This document shows positions 17,394 through 27,895 of a DNA stretch of 59,738 nucleotides, piece by piece. Both the position numbers and the translations under genes were made by a program. The stretch's first letter is position 1. Every line of letters starts with the position of its first letter. The notes under the pieces are model-generated. The model saw nothing but the letters and a program-made list of their open reading frames with translations. It had not been told where the DNA came from and made no database searches. The DNA is from Cellulosimicrobium sp. CUA-896 (GTDB taxonomy: Bacteria > Actinomycetota > Actinomycetes > Actinomycetales > Cellulomonadaceae), in contig NZ_MKKH01000016.1 in NCBI RefSeq assembly GCF_001942335.1, positions 1-59,738 on the forward strand. The letters are read 5' to 3'.

Positions 17394-20300
17394 TCACGGA
17401 GCGCAGACCACCTCGTTGTCCGGCTTGTACGTCCAGCGGTCGGCCTCGTCCTTGACGAGCTCGCCGTCGAGGTAGACCTTGCGGTAGTTGGTGATCGTGA
17501 AGCCCGGGTTGCCCGCGGGCGTCGGGGCGCAGTCCGGACCGGACTGCGTGACCGTCGTGGGCGGGACCACGTTCGAGCGACCGCTCGCGCTCGTCTCCAC
17601 CTCGTAGTGCTTCGTGCTCCAGACGGCCACGTGGAGCTCGCCGCCGGAGACCCACGACTGCATGAGCACGCCGTACGGGGTGTCGTTCTTGAACTTCAGG
17701 TCGAGCGCGCCGACGTAGATCGTCGCCTCGCGCCCCGCGGGGTACCGCGAGAACCAGTAGCTGTGCTGGCGGTGCTCGACGTCCTCCAGGCCGGCGAAGA
17801 ACGCCGCGTTGTACGTCGTCGTCGCCATCTGCGACAGGCCGCCGCCCACGCCCTCGATGTGCCGGCCGTTCTCGACGATGCCCGCGGAGCGGTAGCCGCC
17901 GGCCACGGTGATGGGCGACAGCGCCTCGGTGAGCGAGAACGTCTCGCCCGGCAGCACGAGCTGCCCGTTCACCTTGCTGGCGCCGACGCGCAGGTTCTCC
18001 GTGCGCACGGCGTTGTTCGTCAGCGGCGTGGAGAACTCCGAGACCTTCTCCTTCACCCCGAGCGCCTCGAGCGCGGCCACGGACTGCTCCGGGTCGCTCT
18101 GGACGAGCTCGACGGCGGCCGTCCGGTCGGTCGACGTCGCGGCCGTCTCGACGGCCTCGGAGATCGCCGCCGGGTCGATGGTCGTGCCCGGCTCGCCGCC
18201 GGTGATGACCGGTACGCCGCCGGAGAACTCGAAGTGGGCGTCGTCCGCCGCGGTGAGCAGGTCGTTCGTCCGCTCGACGACGGCCTCGACGAGCAGCGGG
18301 CCGTCGAACGCGAGGGCGAGGTCGCCGTCCGTCGGCGTGAAGGACGCCGCGCCCGCGAGCACCTCCACGGGGAGCTCCGGGGACTGGTCGCTCACCGCGA
18401 CGACGACGGGGGCGGAGACCACCTGCTGCGCCACCGCGAGCGCCGCGTCGGTCTCCTCCTGCGTGACGTCCGGGCCGACCGGCTCGGTCTCGAGCTCGAT
18501 GGGGCCGTCGGTGACGAGCCAGCCCTCCTCGATGCTCCGTGCCGCCTCGTCGGCCACGAGCTCGGTCCCGTCGGCCGCGGGCGTCGCGGTCGGCGCACCG
18601 TCCACGAACTGGACCGTCCCGTCGACCGGCTCGGTCTCGAGGCTGCCGCGCAGCGCCTCGACCTGCGCGTCGAGCGCCGCGTCGTCGACGTGCACGACCG
18701 GCTCCTGCTCTCCGCCGCCCACGACGTGGTCCCAGAGCCGGACGGGGTCCAGCGAGAACGCGGTGAGCTCGGCCGCGGTGGCGTCCGCGTCGAAGGTGAG
18801 CCCGGCCGCCGCCGGGTCCATGGTCGTCGTCGCGTCGCCCGCGGAGAGCGTCACGGGCTCCGCCGCGCGCGCGCCGACCGACGCGCTCAGCTCCTCCGCG
18901 GCCGCCGTGCGCGAGAGGCCGCCCACGTCCACCCCGGCGACCGTGGTGTCGCTGGGCACCTTGTCCGCGACGTACCACTGCGCCGCGGCGTAGAGGCCGC
19001 CGAGCACGAGGACGCCCACGCCGGTCCACAGCAGGCCGCGCACCCAGCCGCGCCGCGGCGCGTCCTCCTCGAAACCGTCGAACGGTGACGTCACGCGCTC
19101 CTCGTCCGGCGGCACGGGGCCGAACGGTCCTGCCGCGGCGGGAGCGCCCGCGGGCTCCTCCTCGGACGGGTGCGGACCTGCGGGCGCGGTCGGGTCCGGG
19201 TCGGTCGGCGCTGCGTCGGCGGGGGCCGGGTCGGTGAAGGCCGGGTCGGCGGGAGCCGGGTCGGCGGGGGCCAGGTCGGCCGGGCCGGGTCGGCGGGGTC
19301 GGCGAGGGCCGGGCCGGTCGCCGACGTGTCCGGGGCGGACGGCTCGGTCGGGGTCGAGCCGGCGCCGGCGGCGGCGCCCGGGAGCACCGACGTGCGCACC
19401 GGCCCGGCGGGACGTGCCCAGGGCTCGACGGGCGGCAGCACCTGCGTGGCGTCGGCGGGAGCGTCGGGCTCCGCGGGCGTCGCCGGCGGGGTCACGGGGT
19501 CGACGACCGGGACGACGCGCGTCTCGTCGCCCTCGGCGGGCTCGGCCGCACGGCGCTGGCCGTGGCGTCGGCGGGAGCGTCGGGCTCCGCGGGCGTCGCC
19601 GGCGGGGTCGACGGGGTCGACGACCGGGACGACGCGCGTCTCGTCGCCCTCGGCGGGCTCGGCCGCACGGCGCTGGCCGTCGCGCGGGAGGGGCTGCTCC
19701 GCCTCGTCGCTCCGCTCGGCGTCGACGCGCTGCTCGGCGTCGTCGCCCGGGTCGGCCTCGGCGCGCTCCACGGGCTCGTCGCCCCCGTCGCGCTCAGCAC
19801 GCTCCACGGGCTCGACCGGCACGGTCGCGGACGCGTCGGCGGTCGGCTCGGGAGGCGTGGGGCCGGAGGCGTCCGGCTGGGCCATGGCGGGATCGGCAGC
19901 CGTGGGCCCGGCACCGTCCGGTCGCCCCGAGGGGACGTCGGCAGCAACGGGCTCACCGGTGACGGGCTCGCCGGTGGTCGGCCCGCCGGTGGTGGACCCG
20001 ACAGCCGTGGCCTCGCCGGTGGTGGACCCGGCCGCGGTCGGTTCGGGAGCCGCCGGCTCGGGGTCGGCCGCGCCGGACCGGGCACGGGCGCGTCGTCCGG
20101 CACGGGCGCGTCGTCCGGCACGGGCGCGTCGTCCGGCACGGGCGCGTCGTCAGGCACGGGCGCGTCGTCAGGCACGGGCGCGTCGTCCGGCACGGGCGCG
20201 CGCTCGGCCGCCTGGGCGTCCGGGTCGAAGGCGAAGACGCGGGGCACGTAGGGAGCCTCGTCGTCGTCGAACGGCGAGCCCGGGGAGGCCGCCCCCGCGG

Positions 20301-20433
20301 CGTCGGACCCCGCAGGCACCCCGCCCTGCGCGTCGGCCGCGGGACTGTCCGCGGTCGGCGCGGCGTCCGTGGACGGCTCCAGGGCGTCCTCGGGCGTCTC
20401 GAGAGCATCGTCTCGCTCGGTCGGCTGACCCAT
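17394..20433 (-). CDS. VanW-family membrane protein with a very long acidic Pro-rich N-terminus (frame breaks near 19290 and 20070)
   Basis: The intact 573-residue C-terminal part has one membrane helix (WTGVGVLVLGGLYAAAQWYV) and YoaR-type putative peptidoglycan-binding repeats. It ends with a VanW domain (LVLPGETFSLTEALSPITVAGGYR, GVGGGLSQMATTTYNAAFFAGL, HSYWFSRYP). VanW proteins lie outside the membrane near the wall; their exact role is unsettled. Upstream, two breaks of one missing base each connect it to a Thr/Pro/Glu/Asp-rich cytoplasmic region starting MGQPTERDD at 20433 with GGAGAC upstream. The whole protein would have about 1013 aa, some 465 of them disordered before the helix. It may head an operon with the ACT gene, pheA and tyrA. 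Confidence 0.75.
19446..19678. repeat. Tandem duplication, 116 and 117 bp, in the vanW N-terminal region
   Basis: Copy 1 is 19446-19561 and copy 2 is 19562-19678. They are identical except that copy 2 has one additional G (GTCGACGGGG versus GTCACGGGG). On the coding strand each carries GQRRAAEPAEGDETRVVPVV. Confidence 0.95.
20082..20200. repeat. 18-bp minisatellite encoding (APVPDD)n in vanW
   Basis: Six full units of GCACGGGCGCGTCGTCCG (one base, C or A, varies near the end) followed by a partial seventh. On the coding strand this gives repeated APVPDD in the cytoplasmic tail. Confidence 0.95.
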
Positions 20434-20507
20434 CCACAGTCTCCGTGACGAAAGGCGCGCGGGCGTCCCGCGCGACGACGAGGGGTGTGCGGTCTCCCGC
20501 ACGTCGA

Positions 20508-20513
20508 AGTCTA
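20508..20513 (-). promoter_or_regulatory. Candidate -10 box of vanW
   Basis: Minus-strand TAGACT in the 91-bp gap upstream of vanW, 75 nt before the ATG; no clear -35. Confidence 0.3.
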
Positions 20514-20524
20514 TCCGGGCCGGT

Positions 20525-20950
20525 CTACGCCCGATGTCCGTTGCGCCCGGAAGGGCGCTCGTGCAGCGCCGGCCGGACCGGGCGCTCGCTGAACCACGAC
20601 CGCGGGAGGAAGGCCGCCGCCGCGACGACCAGCATGCCGCCGTAGATCCAGACGTAGCCGACGACCTGGCTCGGCACGAGCACGTCGCCGCCGGGGCCCT
20701 CGATCGCGAGCACCTGCACGACGGCGACCCAGCCGACGCCGAAGGCGACCAGACCGGTGTAGCCGCCCCACGCACGCGCGAGCACGCTCGCCGCGAGCAC
20801 CGCGAGCAGGGCGAGCACGAGCCCGAGGTGCAGCGCCGGCACGTCGACCACGGGAGCACGGTGGGCGACCGTGCCGACGAGCCCGACGACCGCGCCGATC
20901 AGCGCGCACGCCGCGGCGCGACCGACCATGCGTCCCGTGCTCGTCTCCAC
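20525..20950 (-). CDS. Small four-helix membrane protein (DUF6113-like), downstream of mshB
   Basis: Predicted 141 aa from GTG 20950, with about four membrane helices (ALIGAVVGLVGTVAH; LHLGLVLALLAVLAASVLA; YTGLVAFGVGWVAVVQVLAI; VVGYVWIYGGMLVVAAAAFL) and a short basic tail. Small membrane proteins of this kind commonly follow mshB in actinobacteria. As written, the frame is open back into mshB, giving an apparent 500-aa fusion. However, a TAGCCT box lies exactly seven bases before GTG 20950, which marks a separate leaderless gene. The function is unknown. Confidence 0.65.
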   Translation of the reverse strand: METSTGRMVGRAAACALIGAVVGLVGTVAHRAPVVDVPALHLGLVLALLAVLAASVLARAWGGYTGLVAFGVGWVAVVQVLAIEGPGGDVLVPSQVVGYVWIYGGMLVVAAAAFLPRSWFSERPVRPALHERPSGRNGHRA

Positions 20951-20957
20951 GTCGGAA

Positions 20958-20963
20958 AGGCTA
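20958..20963 (-). promoter_or_regulatory. Leaderless-type -10 box of the DUF6113-like gene
   Basis: Minus-strand TAGCCT, then seven bases, then GTG 20950. It also contains the TAG that would end mshB in its repaired frame. Confidence 0.5.
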
Positions 20964-22027
20964 TCGGTCGGTGGCCCGGCGTTCCGGGAGGGCCCGCACA
21001 GCGGCGCGGGAGGCGCGTAGAACTCGTGTGAAGGGATGGGCGCGAGCACGTCGTTGCTCAGCGCGTACCACCCGACGAGCGGCTCGCCGTCGCTCGGCTC
21101 CACGCCGGTGCCCGCCGCGCTCACGGCCTGGACCTGCGTCGCGTGCGCACGCATCGCCCCGTGCACCGCCGGCAGGACCGTGGCGACGCCGACGGCCACG
21201 AGCGGCGGTGCGCCCGCCGCCGCGGTGTCGGGCACCGCGAGGGGCGGGAGCGTCGCGTCCGGGTCGGGGAGCGTCAGGGCGCCCTCCCCGGTGAGGAGCT
21301 CGCGCACCTCGGGCCGGTCCGCGAGCGCGCGCCGCGCGGCGCGCACCGTCCGCTCCGGCGCGACCGCCTGCCAGAAGGCGGGCGTCTCCTCCCCCGACGC
21401 GCCGAGGAGCTCGACGGCGCGCCGCGTCACCTCGTGCGCCCGCACGTGGTCGGGGTGGCCGTAGCCGCCCCCGCTCTCGTAGGTGACGACGACGGCGGGT
21501 CGCCGGTCGCGCAGCACCGTGGCGAGCCGGGCCGCCGCCTCGTCGAGCGGGACCGCGACGAAGGCGCCGTCCGGCAGGGACGCCTCCGCCGCCGCCCGCG
21601 CGATGCCGGGCGCCGCCCAGGCCATGCCTGAGTCGGTGTACCGCGCGGCGGGCGGGACGGCCGCGGCCTGCGGGGACGCGGACGTCGGACCACGGTCGAC
21701 AGCCGGCACGGTGTCGAGGAAGAGGTGGTCGCGCACACCGAGCGCCGCGAGAGCGCCCGCGAGCTCGCCCTCCCGGTGCGTTGCGAGCGCCGGGCCGTCC
21801 CCCTCGAGGTGCCCGACGCCCGTGGGGTGCGTCGGCGTGTCGATGACCTCGCCGCGCTCTCCCCGCGTGCACGTCACGACCGTGACGGGCTCCCCCGCCG
21901 CCGCCCACGTCGCGAGCAGCGCTCCCGTGGCGAGCGTCTCGTCGTCGGGGTGGGCGTGCACGGCGACCAGCCCGCCGTCGGGGACGACGGGCCGCGTGCC
22001 GGCGGGCACCGCGGCTCGGCCGGTCAC
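20961..22027 (-). CDS. mshB: N-acetyl-GlcN-Ins deacetylase of mycothiol synthesis (frame probably broken near 21000)
   Basis: A PIG-L-family zinc deacetylase that makes GlcN-Ins for mycothiol. The zinc-binding AHPDDE motif is at residues 25-30, followed by CTRGERGEV, and later by YGHPDHVRAHEVTRRA with the third ligand. The core is intact up to GWYALSNDVLAPIPSHEFYAPPAP. In the frame as written it then reads through into a membrane protein. One missing base near 21000 would instead give the ending RALPERRATDR and a TAG at 20961, about 355 aa. The GTG at 22027 is seven bases after the typA stop, so it is in an operon with typA, the order known in M. tuberculosis (typA ... mshB). Confidence 0.85.
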
Positions 22028-22034
22028 AGGCCGG

Positions 22035-23945
<1,911 letters not shown>

Positions 23946-24319
23946 CTACGGTTCTCATTTCGTGGGGTCGACGGGGGCGACGGACCCCCGGCGCCGCTCC
24001 TGGACCGGACCGGCGTGCTCGCCGCGGCGTCGGGAGGGCGCTCGGGTCGTCACCCGGGCACGGCTATCGTACCGGGTCGCCTGCGCGGCGGCGCCGCGTC
24101 GTCGGCTCGGGTGCAAAGGGGGACCCGCCCGGGCGCGCCGGCGGGTGGGCCGACGACGGGGCGGCGAGCGTACGCGGCGCCGTTGCCCGTACACCCACCT
24201 GCCGGCGATCGTCCCCCGGCACCCGGCGGCGCGACACCGGAGGACCGCCTCCGAGACCTGATCGAGATGTGTTCGTCATCACCCCGTGACCTGCCGCACG
24301 CCCGCCCGGGAGGGGCGGG
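23946..24319. other. 374-bp intergenic region upstream of typA
   Basis: I see no gene here. It follows the BCCT gene stop (24320) and precedes typA on the minus strand. A minus-strand TACGAT (24071-24066) is a possible -10 for typA with a leader of about 120 nt; no -35 matches it. Short ORFs here are Arg-rich and look non-coding. Confidence 0.5.
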
Positions 24320-26136
24320 TCACGGCTTGGGCGCTCGCCCGCCGGGCCGGCGGACGAGCCCGCGCCACCGGTTCGGCCGGTCGGGGTAGAGCTCCTCCCA
24401 CTGCTCCGAGATGGACTCGGTGACCCGCGTCGTCACCTGCTCGGTGAGCGCCGCGCGCGCCTGCCGTCGCTCGACGCGCATGATCGCGGCGTGCTCGGCG
24501 CTGAGCGCCTTGATCGTCGCGACCGCCATGCCGATCAGCACGAGCGAGAAGGGCAGGGCGATGAGGATGGCCGCCGTCTGCAGCGCCTGGAGCCCGCCGG
24601 CGAGGAGGAGGGCGATGGCGAGCAGGCCCTCGAGCACCGCCCAGAAGATGCGGCTCCACGTGGGCGGGTTCGGGTTGCCGCCCGACGCGAGCATGTCGAC
24701 CACGAGCGACCCGGAGTCCGAGGAGGTCACGAAGAAGACGACGATGAGGATGATCGCCGCGACGGACAGGATCGTCGCGAACGGCAGGTCGCCGAGCAGC
24801 TGGAACAGGACGGTGTCCTGGTCGACGGCTCCGTCCTCGAGCATGCTCCCGGGCGCGGTGATCTCGCGGTACAGGCTCGAGCCGCCGAAGATGGCGAACC
24901 ACAGCGTGGTGACGATGGTCGGGACGAGCAGCGTGCCCAGGACGAACTCGCGGACCGTGCGCCCGCGCGAGATGCGTGCGATGAAGACGCCGACGAACGG
25001 TGCCCAGGAGATCCACCAGCCCCAGTAGAAGATCGTCCAGCCCGACTGCCACTCGAGGCCGACCGCGCCCTGGAACGCGGTCGTGTCGAACGTCAGGCGG
25101 AGCATGTTCTGCAGGTAGAACCCGAGCGACTGCACCCACTCGCGCAGCAGGAAAAGGGTCGGGCCGAGCAGCAGGACCAGCACTGCCACGACCCCGGCGA
25201 GCACCATGTTCCCGTTGGACAGCCACTTGATGCCCTTGCCGAGACCGGACACCACCGAGAACGTCGCCACCACGGTGATCGCCGCGATGAGGCCGATCTC
25301 GAGTCCCAGGCTCGGGTCGGCCACGTCGAGGAACCCGAGGCCGGCGGCGATCTGCATGACGCCGAAGCCCAGCGACGTCGCGACGCCGAACACCGTCCCG
25401 ACGATCGCGATGACGTCGATCGTGTTGCCGAGCCAGCCCTTGACGCGGTCGCCGAGGATCGGCTCGAGCGCCCAGCGGATGGACACCGGACGGCCCTTGC
25501 GGTGGATCGCGTAGGCGAGCGAGAGGCCCGCGACCACGTAGATGGCCCACGCGTGGATGCCCCAGTGCAGGTAGCTCTGCCCCATGGCCGCCTGCGCGAG
25601 GACCGCGTCGCTGCCCTCCACGCCCGGCTTCGGGCTGACGTAGTGCGACAGCGGCTCGGCGGCGCCCCAGTAGACGAGGCCGATGCCCATGCCCGTGGCG
25701 AACAGCATCGCGAACCACACGGGCAGCCGGAAGAGCGGCTCCTCCTCGTCCTTGCCCAGGACGATGTCGCCGAACCGGCTCAGCCCCATCCACAGCGAGA
25801 AGACGACGAAGGCCGCGACGATGAGGACGTAGTACCAGCCGAACACGCCGATGACGTCGCTCTGCAGCGTGTCCATCGCCGTGCTCATCGCGTCGGTGAA
25901 GAGCACGGTCGCGAGGACGAACAGCAGGATGATCCCGGCCGCGGGGTAGAACACCCGGGGGTCGGGGCGACCGGTCCGCGCCGCGGAGCCCTCCTCCGCG
26001 GCGGGTGGTGGGGGCAGCTCGGCCCCTCCTTCAGGTCCTGTCGTCGCCGTCGACGTCGAGCCCGGCGCCTCGCCGGACCCGTCGACGCGCGGCGGTCGCC
26101 CGAGCCGGTGATGGAGGAGTCGTCGGTGCTGCTCAT
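24320..26136 (-). CDS. BCCT-family betaine/choline/carnitine transporter (frame broken near 26098)
   Basis: About 605 aa after repair, with 12 predicted helices. The family's Trp-rich signature is present (WTIFYWGWWISWAPFVGVFIARISRG), as is the substrate-site glycine stretch FATGMGIGLVYWGAAEP. N- and C-terminal hydrophilic tails (the latter RVERRQARAALTEQVTTRV ...) are typical and can be osmosensory in BetP-like members. It is a Na+- or H+-coupled secondary transporter, probably for compatible solutes. The ATG at 26136 (MSSTDDSS) joins the main frame after one missing base near 26098. The gene lies 55 bp after an FtsX-type ABC operon on the same strand. Confidence 0.88.
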
Positions 26137-26191
26137 GAGCCCCAGGCTTCCTGTGCGCGCGGCACGGGGCAACCGGAACGTCCATCTCGGC

Positions 26192-26914
26192 TCAGCCGGG
26201 CTGTACGACCCGGCCGTCGTGGAGCTCGACGACGCGGTCCGCGCGCTGCACGAGCAGCGGGTCGTGCGTCGAGACGACGGCCGCGACCCCGCGCTCGTGG
26301 ACCACCTCGCGCACGAGGTCCATCACGGTCGCCGCGGTGCCCGAGTCGAGCTGCCCCGTGGGCTCGTCCGCGATGAGGACCGCCGGCTCGGCGACGAGGG
26401 CGCGCGCGATCCCGACACGCTGCTGCTGCCCGCCGGACAGCTCGTACGGCCGTTGTGCGGCGTGGGCGTCGAGACCGACGAGCGCGAGGGCACGTGCGAC
26501 GCGCTCCGCGCGCTCGCGCGGCTCCACGCCCTGCAGTCGCAGCGGCACCTCGACGTTCTCGGCGGCCGACAGCACGGGGACGAGGCCGAAGGACTGGAAG
26601 ACGTACCCGATCTCGCGCCGCCGGACCTGGAGGACGTCCCGCTCGCGCATCGCCGACAGCGTGCGCTCCCCCGCGAGGACGACCTCCCCGCTCGTCGGGC
26701 GGTCGAGCCCGCCGAGGATGTTGAGCAGCGTCGTCTTGCCCGACCCCGAGGGGCCGCGCACCACGAGGAGCTCTCCGGCGCGGGCGACGAGGCTGACGTC
26801 GCGCAGCGCGTGCACCTCGTTCGCGCCGCGCCCGAAGACGCGCCCCACGCCGTCGGCCCGCAGCGCCGCATCCGGCGTCCTCCCGGCCGTCTCCGTCACC
26901 GCCGTCTCGGTCAC
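26192..26914 (-). CDS. ABC transporter ATPase (MacB/LolD-like)
   Basis: A 240-aa ATPase. Walker A is GPSGSGKTT, the Q-loop FQSFGLVPVLSAAENV, the signature LSGGQQQRVGIARAL, and Walker B VLIADEPTGQLD, followed by STHDP with the H-loop. The Q-loop region and short length are characteristic of ATPases that pair with FtsX-type permeases. Its GTG start overlaps the stop of a second ATPase, and both follow two large FtsX-like permeases. It likely powers export or an envelope function through those permeases. Confidence 0.9.
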   Translation of the reverse strand: MTETAVTETAGRTPDAALRADGVGRVFGRGANEVHALRDVSLVARAGELLVVRGPSGSGKTTLLNILGGLDRPTSGEVVLAGERTLSAMRERDVLQVRRREIGYVFQSFGLVPVLSAAENVEVPLRLQGVEPRERAERVARALALVGLDAHAAQRPYELSGGQQQRVGIARALVAEPAVLIADEPTGQLDSGTAATVMDLVREVVHERGVAAVVSTHDPLLVQRADRVVELHDGRVVQPG

Positions 26915-27894
26915 GGCCGTCTCCCCTCGTCGTCCCGCCCTCGCGCGTCCGGCCAGACGCCCACGTGGTCCGTCTCGAGCGCGAGCCGGACGCGGTCGCG
27001 CAGGTCCAGGCTCGCCACGAAGTCCGGCGGCAGCTGCAGGCGTCCGACGCGGTCGAGCACGGCGAACTCCTCGGCGACGTGCCGTTCGGAGCCGTGCTCG
27101 TCCACCTCCGTGCGCCGCAGCACCTCGGTCGACGTGCGCCCGTCACGGATCTGCACCGTGCGCAGGACGTGGTCGGAGACCGTGGGGTCGTGCGTGACGA
27201 TGAGCGTGGTGACGCCGAGCTCGGCGTTCACGCCCCGCATCGCCTCGAGGACCTCCACCGACGTGGCCTCGTCGAGCTCACCCGTGGGCTCGTCGGCAAG
27301 CAGGACCCGCGGCGCGTTGGCGACCGCCACGGCGAGCGCGGTGCGCTGCTGCTCCCCGCCCGACATCTGGTCGGGACGACGGTCCCGCACGTGGCCGATC
27401 TCGAGCAGCTCCAGCAGGGCGTCGACGCGCGCACGCCGCTCGTGCGCCGCAAGGTCGCCGGCGAGCGTCAACGGCACGGCGACGTTCTCCGCGGCGGTGA
27501 GGTACGGCAGGAGGTTGCGGCTCGTCTGCTGCCACACGAAGCCGACGGCGTGCCGCTGGTAGCGCACGCGCTCGCGCCGCCCCATGGTCAGCAAGTCGGT
27601 CCCCGCGACGACGGCGGACCCGCCCGTCGGCCGGTCGAGACCGGACAGGATCGTCAGCAGCGTCGACTTTCCCGACCCCGACGCGCCGACGAGCGCCACG
27701 AGCTCGCCCGGGTCGACGCGCAGGTCGAGCCCCTGCAGCGCCTGCACCTCGACGCCGTCCGCGGAGAAGATCCGCACGAGGCCCTGGCAGAGGATGTCCG
27801 GCTCCGCCGGGTCGCGTGGCGCGCCCCGCGACGCGGTCCCCGCGTCGGGGTCCGCCACGGCGTCCGGTTCGTCGACTCCGGTCCGGGTCGTCAT
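26911..27894 (-). CDS. ABC transporter ATPase with a C-terminal AbrB-like extension
   Basis: A 327-aa protein. The ATPase domain covers about 33-255: Walker A GASGSGKST (70-78), Q-loop VWQQTSRNLLPYLTAAENV, signature MSGGEQQRTALAVAV, Walker B VLLADEPTGELDEATS, and VTHDP. Beyond residue 255 are ~70 residues not needed for an ABC ATPase. Residues 275-315 (FAVLDRVGRLQLPPDFVASL then LRDRVRLALETDHVGVWP) look like a SpoVT/AbrB swapped-hairpin DNA- or protein-binding domain. The ATG at 27894 (MTTRTG) is one base beyond the permease stop; the upstream GTG/TTG alternatives are less likely. Confidence 0.85.
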   Translation of the reverse strand: MTTRTGVDEPDAVADPDAGTASRGAPRDPAEPDILCQGLVRIFSADGVEVQALQGLDLRVDPGELVALVGASGSGKSTLLTILSGLDRPTGGSAVVAGTDLLTMGRRERVRYQRHAVGFVWQQTSRNLLPYLTAAENVAVPLTLAGDLAAHERRARVDALLELLEIGHVRDRRPDQMSGGEQQRTALAVAVANAPRVLLADEPTGELDEATSVEVLEAMRGVNAELGVTTLIVTHDPTVSDHVLRTVQIRDGRTSTEVLRRTEVDEHGSERHVAEEFAVLDRVGRLQLPPDFVASLDLRDRVRLALETDHVGVWPDARGRDDEGRRP

Positions 27895-27895
27895 G

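Noticed and set aside
20082..20200. CRISPR-like array
   Set aside because: Units are 18 bp, directly adjacent with no spacers, and code in frame for APVPDD; no cas genes nearby.
24491..27562. 1023-codon plus-strand open frame over BCCT and the ABC ATPases
   Set aside because: Same GC artefact; low-complexity charged translation and no domain motif.
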